A stretch of 64,000 bases of DNA from NCBI RefSeq assembly GCF_041929845.1, contig NZ_JBHEEH010000001.1, positions 496,001 through 560,000 on the forward strand, read 5' to 3'. Numbering within the stretch: the stretch's first letter is position 1; each line of letters starts with the position of its first letter. Below are positions 17,168-25,237 of this stretch, piece after piece. Under the pieces are notes generated by a model. That model made no database searches and was not told the origin of the DNA. It saw nothing but the letters and a program-made list of their open reading frames with translations. Position numbers and translations under genes: made by a program. The DNA is from Paenochrobactrum pullorum (GTDB lineage Bacteria; Pseudomonadota; Alphaproteobacteria; Rhizobiales; Rhizobiaceae).

Positions 17168-19113
17168 TGGTCTTGTTGCACGAGCCTCAGGCTGGTTCTG
17201 CTGATGTGGAAAGCCGCATTGCCGATTATTTGCAGGAGCAGGAAAACAAAACCCTGTTGCGCTTTTTAGCCTGCGGTTCTGTCGATGATGGCAAATCCAC
17301 TTTGATCGGACGTTTGCTTTATGATGCGAAAGGCATTTTTGAAGACCAGCTGGCGCATTTGAAAAATGACAGCCGGAAGTTTGGCACCACCGGTGATGAT
17401 ATTGATTTTGCGCTTCTCATGGATGGATTGGAAGCCGAGCGCGAGCAAGGCATTACCATTGATGTGGCTTATCGGTTTTTCTCGACAAAAAGACGAAAAT
17501 TCATTGTGGCCGATACACCAGGCCATGCCGAATATACCCGCAATATGGCAACTGGTGCGTCAACCGCTGATCTGGCGATTGTGCTGGTCGATGCACGCGA
17601 AGGGTTGATTACGCAAACGCGGCGCCATAGTTTTATCGCGAGCTTGTTGGGTGTGCGCCATATCATTCTGGCGGTAAACAAAATTGATCTGATCGATTTT
17701 TCTAAAGAGATTTTTGAGGCAATTGCAGCAGATTATCTGGAGATGACCAAGGATTTCGGCTTTGCCAGCATTGAAACTATCCCGATTTCTGCCCGTTTTG
17801 GCGATAATGTCAGTGTGCGTTCAGCCCATACACCTTGGTATCAGGGGCCGACATTGCTGGAACACTTAGAAACGGTGCCATTGGGAAAAACGGCGGACGC
17901 GGATGTGTTTCGTTTTCCGGTGCAATATGTCAGCCGCCCCAATGCTGATTTTCGCGGATTTTCCGGTACACTTAGTTCCGGCCATGTGCGGGTGGGTGAA
18001 ACGGTCGTGGTGGCTAATACCGGCAAACAAACAAAATTACGTCGCATCATCAGCCCGCAAGGTGATTTGCAGGAAGCTTTCGAGGGGCAGGCGGTCACAT
18101 TGCTGTTGGAAGATGAGCTGGAATTATCGCGCGGCTCAATGCTGAGTGGTTTGAACGACCGGCCAATTTTAAGCGATCAGCTGGTGGCGCAAATGATCAA
18201 TTTTGACGATGCGCCATTGCGTGCTGGACAAAGCTATTGGTTGCGCACCGAAACGGATCAGGTCAGCGCGACCATCACAAAACTTCAACATCGTATTGAT
18301 ATCGAAACCTTTATCCCTTCCGATGCTCACGAATTGGCGCTTAATGAAATCGGCCTTTGTCATTTACAGCTAAATTTACCGCTGGTTTTTGATCTTTATC
18401 AAAAGCAGCGCTCCACCGGCGCTTTTGTGCTGATTGACCGCGTCACCAACAAAACCATTGCCGCCGGTATGATTCGCGAAAACGGTCATAAAACCAGCAA
18501 TATCCATTGGCAAGCATTGGTGCTTGATGCCAAAGCGCGTGCCGAGCAAAAATTTCAAAAGCCGGTTGTTTTGTGGTTTACCGGCCTTTCCGGCTCTGGA
18601 AAATCGACTTTGGCGGGCTTGCTGGAAAAACGCCTGCATAGTTTGGGCAAGCATACTTATCTGCTTGATGGCGATAATCTGCGTCATGGTTTGAACCACG
18701 ATTTAGGCTTTAGCGAAAAAGATCGCAGCGAAAATATCCGCCGCATTGGTGAAGTGTCGCATTTGATGCTGGATGCAGGATTGATCGTGCTGGCAGCACT
18801 GATTACACCATTACAGGCGGACAGAGACCGTTTGCGCACCCGTTTTAACGATGATGAATTGATTGAAATTTTTGTTGATACATCACTGGAAATCTGTATC
18901 GAGCGTGATCCAAAAGGGCTTTATGCTAAAGCTTTGGCCGGAGAGATAAAGGATTTCACCGGTATTGATGCACCTTATCAGCGCCCCGTTGCACCAGATT
19001 TGCACCTGAAAACCAAAGGGCGCAGTGTGGAAGAATTATTGGGCGAGATTGAGCATTATCTGACGAAGCGCGGTATAATCGGCAGCTATGGTACTGATTC
19101 TTGGTCGATTTAA
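17167..19113 (+). CDS. cysNC: Bifunctional sulfate adenylyltransferase subunit 1 / APS kinase (CysN-CysC fusion)
   Basis: A 648-residue fusion. Residues 1-440 are the EF-Tu-like GTPase CysN: CGSVDDGKSTLIGRLLYD, DTPGHAEYTRN, AVNKIDL. Residues from about 460 are APS kinase CysC: VLWFTGLSGSGKSTLA, DGDNLRHGLN and DRSENIRRIGEV. It couples GTP hydrolysis to APS synthesis, then phosphorylates APS to PAPS. The fusion resembles rhizobial NodQ and housekeeping CysNC. In the CysC lid the usual ISPF reads ITPL. The start is the ATG directly overlapping the cysD stop. Since CysH here looks APS-specific, PAPS may feed other reactions. Confidence 0.95.
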   Translation: MVLLHEPQAGSADVESRIADYLQEQENKTLLRFLACGSVDDGKSTLIGRLLYDAKGIFEDQLAHLKNDSRKFGTTGDDIDFALLMDGLEAEREQGITIDVAYRFFSTKRRKFIVADTPGHAEYTRNMATGASTADLAIVLVDAREGLITQTRRHSFIASLLGVRHIILAVNKIDLIDFSKEIFEAIAADYLEMTKDFGFASIETIPISARFGDNVSVRSAHTPWYQGPTLLEHLETVPLGKTADADVFRFPVQYVSRPNADFRGFSGTLSSGHVRVGETVVVANTGKQTKLRRIISPQGDLQEAFEGQAVTLLLEDELELSRGSMLSGLNDRPILSDQLVAQMINFDDAPLRAGQSYWLRTETDQVSATITKLQHRIDIETFIPSDAHELALNEIGLCHLQLNLPLVFDLYQKQRSTGAFVLIDRVTNKTIAAGMIRENGHKTSNIHWQALVLDAKARAEQKFQKPVVLWFTGLSGSGKSTLAGLLEKRLHSLGKHTYLLDGDNLRHGLNHDLGFSEKDRSENIRRIGEVSHLMLDAGLIVLAALITPLQADRDRLRTRFNDDELIEIFVDTSLEICIERDPKGLYAKALAGEIKDFTGIDAPYQRPVAPDLHLKTKGRSVEELLGEIEHYLTKRGIIGSYGTDSWSI

Positions 19114-19116
19114 ACA

Positions 19117-19962
19117 ATGAATGAAATGACATCCGCTCTATTAAATGAAGTTTTGCTGCTGCAAGAGCTGGAGCTTGCAGCTCTTGAGGCAGGGCGTGAG
19201 ATTATGCGGATTTATGCGGCGGGTTGTGATGTTTCGGAAAAAGCTGACCAGTCGCCGGTGACAGAAGCTGATCAACTGGCTGAAAAACTGATCTTAAAAA
19301 GATTACGCGTGTTTGCACCGGATATTCCGATTGTGGCCGAAGAAGAAATGGCGGCAGGTCTTTCGCCACAAGAGTTGGGCGCACGCTTTTTTCTGGTCGA
19401 TCCGCTTGATGGTACCAAAGAATTTGTCAAGCGCAATGGCGACTTTACCGTCAATATTGCATTGATTGAAAATGGTGTGCCGGTTTTAGGTGTCGTTTAT
19501 GCGCCTGTGGGCGGCCAATTATATATTGGTGGCTCTAATGGTGCGGTGAAGGTACTGGTTGATGATGCGGGCCAAGAGCTTTCGCGCACAGCAATCCATG
19601 TGCGCCAAGCGCCTGAGCAGATCACAGCTGTTGCCAGCCGCTCGCATAACACACCAGAAACCGATATTTGCCTGCAAAATTATGGTATTGAAACATGTGT
19701 GTCGGTTGGCTCTTCATTGAAGTTTTGTTTGGTGGCGGAAGGCCAGGCGGATTTATACCCGCGCTATAGCCGCACGATGGAATGGGACACCGCCGCAGGT
19801 GATGCTGTTTTGCGCGCTGCCGGTGGTTTAAGCACCACATTGGATGGCAAGCCGATGTTATATGGCAAACGCGGGCAGGTGTATGATTGCGACTTTGCCA
19901 ATGGTTTCTTCATTGCGCGTGGTTGTTCCAGCCTTGATAAAACGCAACAGCCAAATGATTGA
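19117..19962 (+). CDS. cysQ: 3'(2'),5'-bisphosphate nucleotidase CysQ
   Basis: Mg-dependent, inositol-monophosphatase-fold phosphatase that converts PAP to AMP, removing the by-product of PAPS use. The 281-residue protein has SPVTEADQLAE, AEEEMAAG, the metal-binding VDPLDGTKEFV and EWDTAAGDAVL. It starts 3 bases after cysNC, so belongs to the same operon. Its presence agrees with PAPS being consumed by a PAP-releasing reaction. Confidence 0.95.
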   Translation: MNEMTSALLNEVLLLQELELAALEAGREIMRIYAAGCDVSEKADQSPVTEADQLAEKLILKRLRVFAPDIPIVAEEEMAAGLSPQELGARFFLVDPLDGTKEFVKRNGDFTVNIALIENGVPVLGVVYAPVGGQLYIGGSNGAVKVLVDDAGQELSRTAIHVRQAPEQITAVASRSHNTPETDICLQNYGIETCVSVGSSLKFCLVAEGQADLYPRYSRTMEWDTAAGDAVLRAAGGLSTTLDGKPMLYGKRGQVYDCDFANGFFIARGCSSLDKTQQPND

Positions 19963-20620
19963 TATGAAAATCAATTGCGAGCGCCCTTGGCTTACAGTTG
20001 ATTTAGGCCACTCGCATCAAGTTTTGAGCTGGACGCTGAATGCACCGGGCTTTGTTGAAACAGATCGGATTGTCTGGCGTGAGGTGCGTAATAGCGATTT
20101 AACGCCGGAGCTTGATGCCCATCAATGGTTGTTGCAGGAATTGCAGCGAACCGGCAACAAGAATGCTGTGGCCTTTCTCACATCGCGCAATATCGATTTT
20201 CATCATTATGCGGAAGCGTGTGTAGAGAGTGAAATAGTGTCGTGTTTGGTGACGGCAGGCTTGTCCAATGCCGAGCGCGTCGGTACGCGGCACGGGCCAC
20301 AAAGCCGTTTTGGCACTATCAATATTTTAGTTAAAACCTCCAGCACATTATCAGAAGCGGCGATGATCGAGCTAATGTCGGTGGTGGTGCAGGCGCGGAC
20401 ATTAGCGGTGTTGGAAACTGATATTAAAATCGGCAATCAACAATTAAAAGCTACCGGAACAGGCACGGATTGCGTGGCCATTGCCAGCCCGTTGGGAAAT
20501 TTATCGTCGCATTGCTTCCATGCTGGTCTTCATACAGCTATTGCAGAAGCTGCGGGTGCTGCTGTGTTGAGCGCTATGTATGAGGCGCTTGATGTCTGGA
20601 AGAAAAACCACTTGAAATAG
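19955..20620 (+). CDS. cbiZ: Adenosylcobinamide amidohydrolase (CbiZ family)
   Basis: About 221 residues with the CbiZ signatures: AFLTSRNIDFHHYA, VTAGLSNAERVG, FGTINILV and LKATGTGTDCVAIASP, ending in AGLHTAIAEAAGAAV. CbiZ removes the aminopropanol arm of adenosylcobinamide to give adenosylcobyric acid, allowing salvage of incomplete corrinoids. The ATG at 19955 overlaps cysQ by eight bases; a second ATG is at 19964. Placement in a sulfur operon is unusual. It fits a cell that uses B12 (MetH, B12 riboswitch). No cob genes are adjacent. Confidence 0.88.
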   Translation: MIDMKINCERPWLTVDLGHSHQVLSWTLNAPGFVETDRIVWREVRNSDLTPELDAHQWLLQELQRTGNKNAVAFLTSRNIDFHHYAEACVESEIVSCLVTAGLSNAERVGTRHGPQSRFGTINILVKTSSTLSEAAMIELMSVVVQARTLAVLETDIKIGNQQLKATGTGTDCVAIASPLGNLSSHCFHAGLHTAIAEAAGAAVLSAMYEALDVWKKNHLK

Positions 20621-20646
20621 GCATCCGGCCTGCGCTTCTATGCGCA

Positions 20647-20669
20647 TTTCACTTTTCGCTTTTTTTCAC
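20647..20669 (+). promoter_or_regulatory. TTTCAC-type repeats before glpR
   Basis: Three related hexamers, TTTCAC (20647), TTTCGC (20654) and TTTCAC (20664), lie in the 82 bases between cbiZ and glpR. They resemble the TTTC-type direct repeats seen ahead of glpD and may form an autoregulatory GlpR site. The region is T-rich, so chance is possible. Confidence 0.35.
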
Positions 20670-20702
20670 TATTGTGCCATTCTGGAAAAATGGGAAAGCA
20701 GC

Positions 20703-21482
20703 ATGCAATTAACGCCACGTCATAGTGCCATTCTGGAACGCGCCAAATTACATGGTCAGGTCATGGTAGATGATCTGGCATTGGAATTTGATGTGACACC
20801 GCAAACTGTGCGCAAAGACCTGAATGATCTTTGCAAAGCGCGTTTGCTGCGACGCATTCATGGTGGCGCACTTTATCCATCCGGCATTGAAAATATGGAA
20901 TATGAGGCACGTCGTCAGCTTTGTGCGCGTGAAAAAGGTATCATCGGTAATGCTGCCGCCTCGATTATTCCTGATGGTGCCTCGCTTTTCATCAATATTG
21001 GCACCACCACTGAGGCAGTCAGTCAGGCATTGAGCGAGCATAGCCGCTTGATGGTGATAACCAATAATATCAATGTCGCAAATAGTTTACGCATTTTTCC
21101 ATCCATTGAAGTGGTCATTGCAGGCGGCGTTGTGCGCGGCTCCGATGGCGGTATTGTCGGAGAGGCGGCTGTCGATTTCATCCGCCAGTTCAAGGTGGAT
21201 TTCGCGATTATCGGCGCGTCTGCCATCGATCAGGATGGCGCTTTATTGGATTTCGATTACCGTGAAGTGAAAGTGGCACAGGCGATTATGGCCAATGCAC
21301 GCCATGTTATTCTGGTGGCTGATTCCTCAAAAATGGAACGAACCGCACCGGTTCGCATCGGTCATTTGTCGCAAATCGGCACTTTTATTACCGATTTTTG
21401 CAGCGAGCCGAAACTGCGCGACCTGTGCGTTGCCCATGATGTGAAGCTGATTGAAACGGAAAGCGAAAAAATAGTCGAATAG
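20703..21482 (+). CDS. glpR: DeoR-family repressor, probable glycerol regulator GlpR
   Basis: A 259-residue DeoR-family protein. The N-terminal helix-turn-helix has LEFDVTPQTVRKDLNDLCKARLLRRIHGGA. The C-terminal sugar-phosphate sensor domain has FINIGTTTEAVSQAL, VIAGGVVRGSDGGIVGE, FAIIGASAIDQDGALLDFDYREVKVA and VADSSKMER. The last motifs are typical of GlpR, which responds to glycerol-3-phosphate. glpD follows directly. The ATG at 20703 is preferred over the longer frame from 20640, whose extra residues are not family-like. Confidence 0.9.
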   Translation: MQLTPRHSAILERAKLHGQVMVDDLALEFDVTPQTVRKDLNDLCKARLLRRIHGGALYPSGIENMEYEARRQLCAREKGIIGNAAASIIPDGASLFINIGTTTEAVSQALSEHSRLMVITNNINVANSLRIFPSIEVVIAGGVVRGSDGGIVGEAAVDFIRQFKVDFAIIGASAIDQDGALLDFDYREVKVAQAIMANARHVILVADSSKMERTAPVRIGHLSQIGTFITDFCSEPKLRDLCVAHDVKLIETESEKIVE

Positions 21483-21516
21483 TTTCATTTATTTTCATAT
21501 TGCTTTCACATGAAAC
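21483..21516 (+). promoter_or_regulatory. Putative GlpR operator before glpD
   Basis: Three direct repeats TTTCAT (21483), TTTCAT (21493) and TTTCAC (21504) are spaced 10-11 bases apart, one DNA turn. The outer copy also pairs with ATGAAAC (21510-21516) to give an inverted repeat GTTTCAT...ATGAAAC. Such phased repeats are typical of DeoR-family operators, here between glpR and glpD. Confidence 0.5.
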
Positions 21517-21564
21517 TGATTTATATTCTGTTTATAGTTTTCTGAAAGCAAATGGAGCCATATT

Positions 21565-23064
21565 ATGGCTGAAATTCCTGCATTCGATATTTTTGTCATC
21601 GGTGGCGGCATTAATGGCTGTTCGATTGCGCGTGATGCGATCGGGCGCGGCTATTCGGTGGCGCTGGCAGAGATGAATGATCTGGCAAGCGGCACCTCTT
21701 CGCGTGCCACCAAGCTCATCCATGGCGGTTTGCGTTATCTGGAATATTACGAGTTTCGTCTGGTGCGCGAAGCACTGATGGAGCGTGAGATTTTATGGGC
21801 GAATGCGCCGCATATTATCGCACCGATGCGTTTTATTTTACCCTATCATAAAGGTGGCACGCGCCCTGCATGGCTGCTGCGCCTAGGTCTTTTTCTTTAC
21901 GACCATCTGGGCGGGCGCAAAAAATTGGCCGCCACCCGCACGCTTGATATGAAGCGCGATCCGGCAGCAAAACCTTTGAAGCCGCTTTTTACCAAAGCTT
22001 TTGAATATTCTGATTGCTGGGTGGATGATGCGCGTTTTGTGGTGCTCAATGCGCGTGATGCTGCCGATCGTGGCGCACAAATTTACACCCGTTCCAAAGT
22101 GGTCAAAGCTTCGCGTGATAAGACCGGCTGGCTCATCACTTTGCAGGATGTCCACGCAGGTGAAACCCGACAAATCCGCGCCCGTTTGCTGGTCAATGCG
22201 GCAGGCCCTTGGGCAGATAAAGTGCTGGAAGGTGTCGAGGGTGAAAAAAACGCGCATAATGTGCGCCTTGTGCAGGGCAGCCATATTGTTATCCGTAAGA
22301 AGTTTAACGACAGCCGCGCTTATTTCTTCCAGAATAATGATGGCCGCATCATTTTTGCCATTCCTTATGAGCAGGATTTCACCCTGATTGGTACGACCGA
22401 TCAGGATTATCAGGGTGATCCGGCCAAAGTGGCAATCACCCAAAGTGAAACGAATTATCTTTGTGCAGCGGCGAGCGAATATTTCCGTGAGCCAGTGACA
22501 GAGGCTGATATGGTCTGGGCTTATTCCGGTGTGCGCCCGCTTTATGATGATGGCGCTTCCCAAGCACAGGAAGCAACCCGCGATTATGTTTTGAAAGAAG
22601 ACGTTAGCGGCGGCTTGGCGCCACTCGTCAATGTTTTTGGCGGCAAGCTCACCACATCGCGCCGTCTGGCCGAACATATGCTGGAAAAGATCGAAAGCCT
22701 GATTGGTAAAAAAGGCTTGGCTTGGACAGATAAAGCGGCTCTTACGGGCGGTGAATTTGCCATTGCTGATTATGATGCGGAATTGGCAAAGCTACAAAAA
22801 TCCTATGGTTTTTTAACGCCACAACATGCCGCAAGACTATTTCGCCTTTACGGTTTGAAAGCGCATGTTCTGTTAGGCGAGGCCAAATCATTGCGTGATC
22901 TGGGCGAGCATTTTGGGGCAGATCTTTATGAGGCTGAGGTCAAATATTTGCTGAACCATGAATGGGCGCAAACGGCAGAAGATATTCTTTGGCGGCGCAC
23001 CAAACTTGGGCTGCGTTTCACGGCCGATGAGTTTGCCAAGTTGCAAGCATATCTGGCGAAATAA
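21565..23064 (+). CDS. glpD: Glycerol-3-phosphate dehydrogenase (FAD-dependent, aerobic)
   Basis: Membrane-associated flavoenzyme oxidising glycerol-3-phosphate to dihydroxyacetone phosphate with electrons passed to quinone. The 499-residue protein has the FAD-binding FVIGGGINGCSIARDAIGRG, SGTSSRATKLIHGGLRYLE, VNAAGPWADKV, FAIPYEQDFTLIGTTDQDY and YSGVRPLYDD. No glycerol kinase or facilitator follows in this window. A perfect terminator ends the unit 3 bases after the stop. Confidence 0.97.
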   Translation: MAEIPAFDIFVIGGGINGCSIARDAIGRGYSVALAEMNDLASGTSSRATKLIHGGLRYLEYYEFRLVREALMEREILWANAPHIIAPMRFILPYHKGGTRPAWLLRLGLFLYDHLGGRKKLAATRTLDMKRDPAAKPLKPLFTKAFEYSDCWVDDARFVVLNARDAADRGAQIYTRSKVVKASRDKTGWLITLQDVHAGETRQIRARLLVNAAGPWADKVLEGVEGEKNAHNVRLVQGSHIVIRKKFNDSRAYFFQNNDGRIIFAIPYEQDFTLIGTTDQDYQGDPAKVAITQSETNYLCAAASEYFREPVTEADMVWAYSGVRPLYDDGASQAQEATRDYVLKEDVSGGLAPLVNVFGGKLTTSRRLAEHMLEKIESLIGKKGLAWTDKAALTGGEFAIADYDAELAKLQKSYGFLTPQHAARLFRLYGLKAHVLLGEAKSLRDLGEHFGADLYEAEVKYLLNHEWAQTAEDILWRRTKLGLRFTADEFAKLQAYLAK

Positions 23065-23066
23065 TT

Positions 23067-23096
23067 AAAAAGCCCCGTTTAAACGGGGCTTTTTTC
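23067..23096. terminator. Bidirectional terminator between glpD and the sulfatase-fold gene
   Basis: Perfect palindrome AAAAGCCCCGTTT/AAACGGGGCTTTT followed by T-runs on both strands. It serves glpD on the plus strand and the convergent gene ending at 23111 on the minus strand. Confidence 0.93.
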
Positions 23097-23110
23097 TTAT
23101 GATTTGGAGA

Positions 23111-25027
23111 TCAGGATTGCGGTGTGGATTTGCGGAAGAACCGTTCGCCTGCATAATCCTGACCAAACATCTGGTCATATTGGATAAGCTGATAATCGCG
23201 CACCAGCTTTGGCCATTCCGCCTCTCGCTGCCAGTTTTCCTGTGTGGTTCTGTCACTGGCAAAAAGCACGTGATTATCAATCACCGCATATTTATCATGC
23301 AGGGCGCCGAGAAAATCGGTGTAAAACGGATGGCTGACACCGGCCATATTGAGTATATGCAACGGTAGGAAAGCAGGGCTGATCGTGCCGGTCTCGCGTT
23401 GAATGCCGCTTTTGCTCGACCATAAAACCAGTGGCGTTTCATGTTCACGCGCCATTTGTGCAGCTGGTGCCGTGCGGCTTGCAACACGTGCGGTCATGAA
23501 GCCTGTATCGACATAAGCAGGGCCTAATGGTGGCAGATGATCGCCAAAGAATACCAGTATGGTTTCACGCTCACGACTTTTTGCCCATTCCATCAAACGC
23601 AACAGACTGGCATCGGCTTCGCTGGCCCCTTGCGCAAAAGCTTTAATGGCTTCGCGTGCATGTTCAGGGGCGTGGCCTGTTACTTCCAGCTTGCTGTCCG
23701 GATAGCGGCTGGCGGCATAAGGGCCATGACCTTGCAAGGAAACAGCAAAGAAGAAAAACGGCTGATCGATGTTTTCTGCTTCTTTGATCATTTCACTGAC
23801 CATGGCATCATCGGAGGCAAGCGTGCCGCTTTTTTCAAGTTCTGGTAGCGTTTCTTCGGACATGAAGCCATCAAAGCCTAAATGCTGATAGACATTGCCG
23901 CGGTTCCAGAAAAATGCGCGGAACGGATGCACAGCGCGGGTGGCATAGCCTTGCTCTTTGAAGAATGACGCAAGGGAGGGCACCGAGCCACGGATATATT
24001 GCTGGTAAGGAATGCTGCCGGTTGGCAAAAAAGCCTTCGAGAAACCGGTCAGTGCTTCAAATTCCACATTGGCAGTCATGCCGCCAAATTCCGGTGAAAA
24101 TATATGGCCGGATTGGAATTGGCGCACGGTCGGGATTGGGTCTGTATTGAAATTTACCCCTGGCAGACGGGTCGGATCCCAGAAGGATTCGCTCATCACC
24201 ACGATAATATCAGGCTGCTGGCGATTGTTGAGTGCCGCACCACTGATGCGGTTGACTTCAATATTTTCAATTGCACCGGCTGAATAGCTTTCAGGCGCAA
24301 AAACCTTTGCCATCGGAATGTTTAAAATGAAGGCAATCGCAAAGCCGTTATGCTGATAATTGGCGGTTTGATCCCACATCATCGGCGCGATTTTTAGTCT
24401 GTCGCGCGACCATGAATAGGTGGCAAAATCTGATATATAACCAAACCAGCACAGTGCAGGCAACGCAATGACAAGCCGCCAAACGCGGGCATTCATGCTT
24501 AAAGGTTTGAACTTGGTGCGGCCATAAAAAACCGCTACGACCAAGGCGATTGCGAGCACCACAAGACAAATGGCAATCAAAATGGCGCTGAACGGGCGAT
24601 CACGCACCAAGAGCGGCAACAAATCCACAATCTGTCGGGCATAGAGAAAGTCGCTCGGATAAAGTGGATCACCCAAATAAAGGCTCTTTTGATAGGCAAC
24701 AGCTCCGCTGATCAAACCGGCGATGCCGATAAAAACAGCACTGAAAAAACGGCGCCCCAGCAAGGCATCACAAGCCGTGATGGTGAAGGCAAACAACAGT
24801 ACAGTTGTCCATGATGGCTTCTGCCGGTTTGTAAAAAACTGGATTGTATTGGACAAAGAACCGCGTGCCAGCCATTCAATGCAAAATACCAACAGAGTAG
24901 AAATCACCAGCGAGAATAGTGCAACGCCTGCAATATGTTTGATATTGGCTGATAATTGCGACGGATAAATTAGACTGTTTTGCGCAGCCGGATGTTCCGC
25001 CTTCACATTGTCAAAAAGCTGGCTCAC
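23111..25027 (-). CDS. LTA synthase/MdoB-like membrane phosphoglycerol transferase family protein
   Basis: About 638 residues: four to five hydrophobic segments in the first 220, then an alkaline-phosphatase-fold periplasmic domain of the LTA synthase/MdoB family. Visible motifs are DIIVVMSESFWD, GGMTANVEFEALTGFS, ARAVHPF-like, FFFFAVSLQGHGPYA and FFGDHLPP. Relatives add phosphoglycerol to periplasmic glucans or lipids; rhizobial CgmB is one example, but the substrate here is inferred. I favour the GTG at 25027, which has AAGGGA six bases before it, over the GTG at 25054. A Pho box lies immediately upstream. Confidence 0.83.
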   Translation of the reverse strand: MSQLFDNVKAEHPAAQNSLIYPSQLSANIKHIAGVALFSLVISTLLVFCIEWLARGSLSNTIQFFTNRQKPSWTTVLLFAFTITACDALLGRRFFSAVFIGIAGLISGAVAYQKSLYLGDPLYPSDFLYARQIVDLLPLLVRDRPFSAILIAICLVVLAIALVVAVFYGRTKFKPLSMNARVWRLVIALPALCWFGYISDFATYSWSRDRLKIAPMMWDQTANYQHNGFAIAFILNIPMAKVFAPESYSAGAIENIEVNRISGAALNNRQQPDIIVVMSESFWDPTRLPGVNFNTDPIPTVRQFQSGHIFSPEFGGMTANVEFEALTGFSKAFLPTGSIPYQQYIRGSVPSLASFFKEQGYATRAVHPFRAFFWNRGNVYQHLGFDGFMSEETLPELEKSGTLASDDAMVSEMIKEAENIDQPFFFFAVSLQGHGPYAASRYPDSKLEVTGHAPEHAREAIKAFAQGASEADASLLRLMEWAKSRERETILVFFGDHLPPLGPAYVDTGFMTARVASRTAPAAQMAREHETPLVLWSSKSGIQRETGTISPAFLPLHILNMAGVSHPFYTDFLGALHDKYAVIDNHVLFASDRTTQENWQREAEWPKLVRDYQLIQYDQMFGQDYAGERFFRKSTPQS

Positions 25028-25054
25028 AGACGATCCCTTATTGCGAAGCTTCAC

Positions 25055-25072
25055 CTGTCACATTTCTGTCAT
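25055..25072 (+). promoter_or_regulatory. Consensus-like Pho box beside the phosphoglycerol transferase gene
   Basis: CTGTCAC-ATTT-CTGTCAT is a near-exact PhoB box (two 7-mers, 11-base period). It reads on the plus strand, opposite to the gene it precedes. A TTGACA (25084 to 25079 on the minus strand) lies just outside, so PhoB bound here would sit over the spacer and -10 region. This placement suggests repression under phosphate limitation. Confidence 0.55.
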
Positions 25073-25180
25073 GGAAATGTCAAGTCGGTGAGCTCTGTGC
25101 GTGATCGGCTGGGTTTTTGCAAATCAAAACTGCGTTGCAAGTGTTGATAAGCAGTCACAGATGGTGAAGGCTTTGAAATA

Positions 25181-25219
25181 AATAAAGCAGCGGATGATCT
25201 CCGCCGCTTTATTAATTGG
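25181..25219 (-). terminator. Terminator after the ABC exporter gene
   Basis: A 13-base stem (AATAAAGCAGCGG with CCGCCGCTTTATT, one mismatch) with a 7-base loop. Read on the minus strand it lies 25 bases after the stop at 25238 and is followed by T-rich sequence. Confidence 0.75.
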
Positions 25220-25237
25220 ATAAGAACTGGCGTTTCT

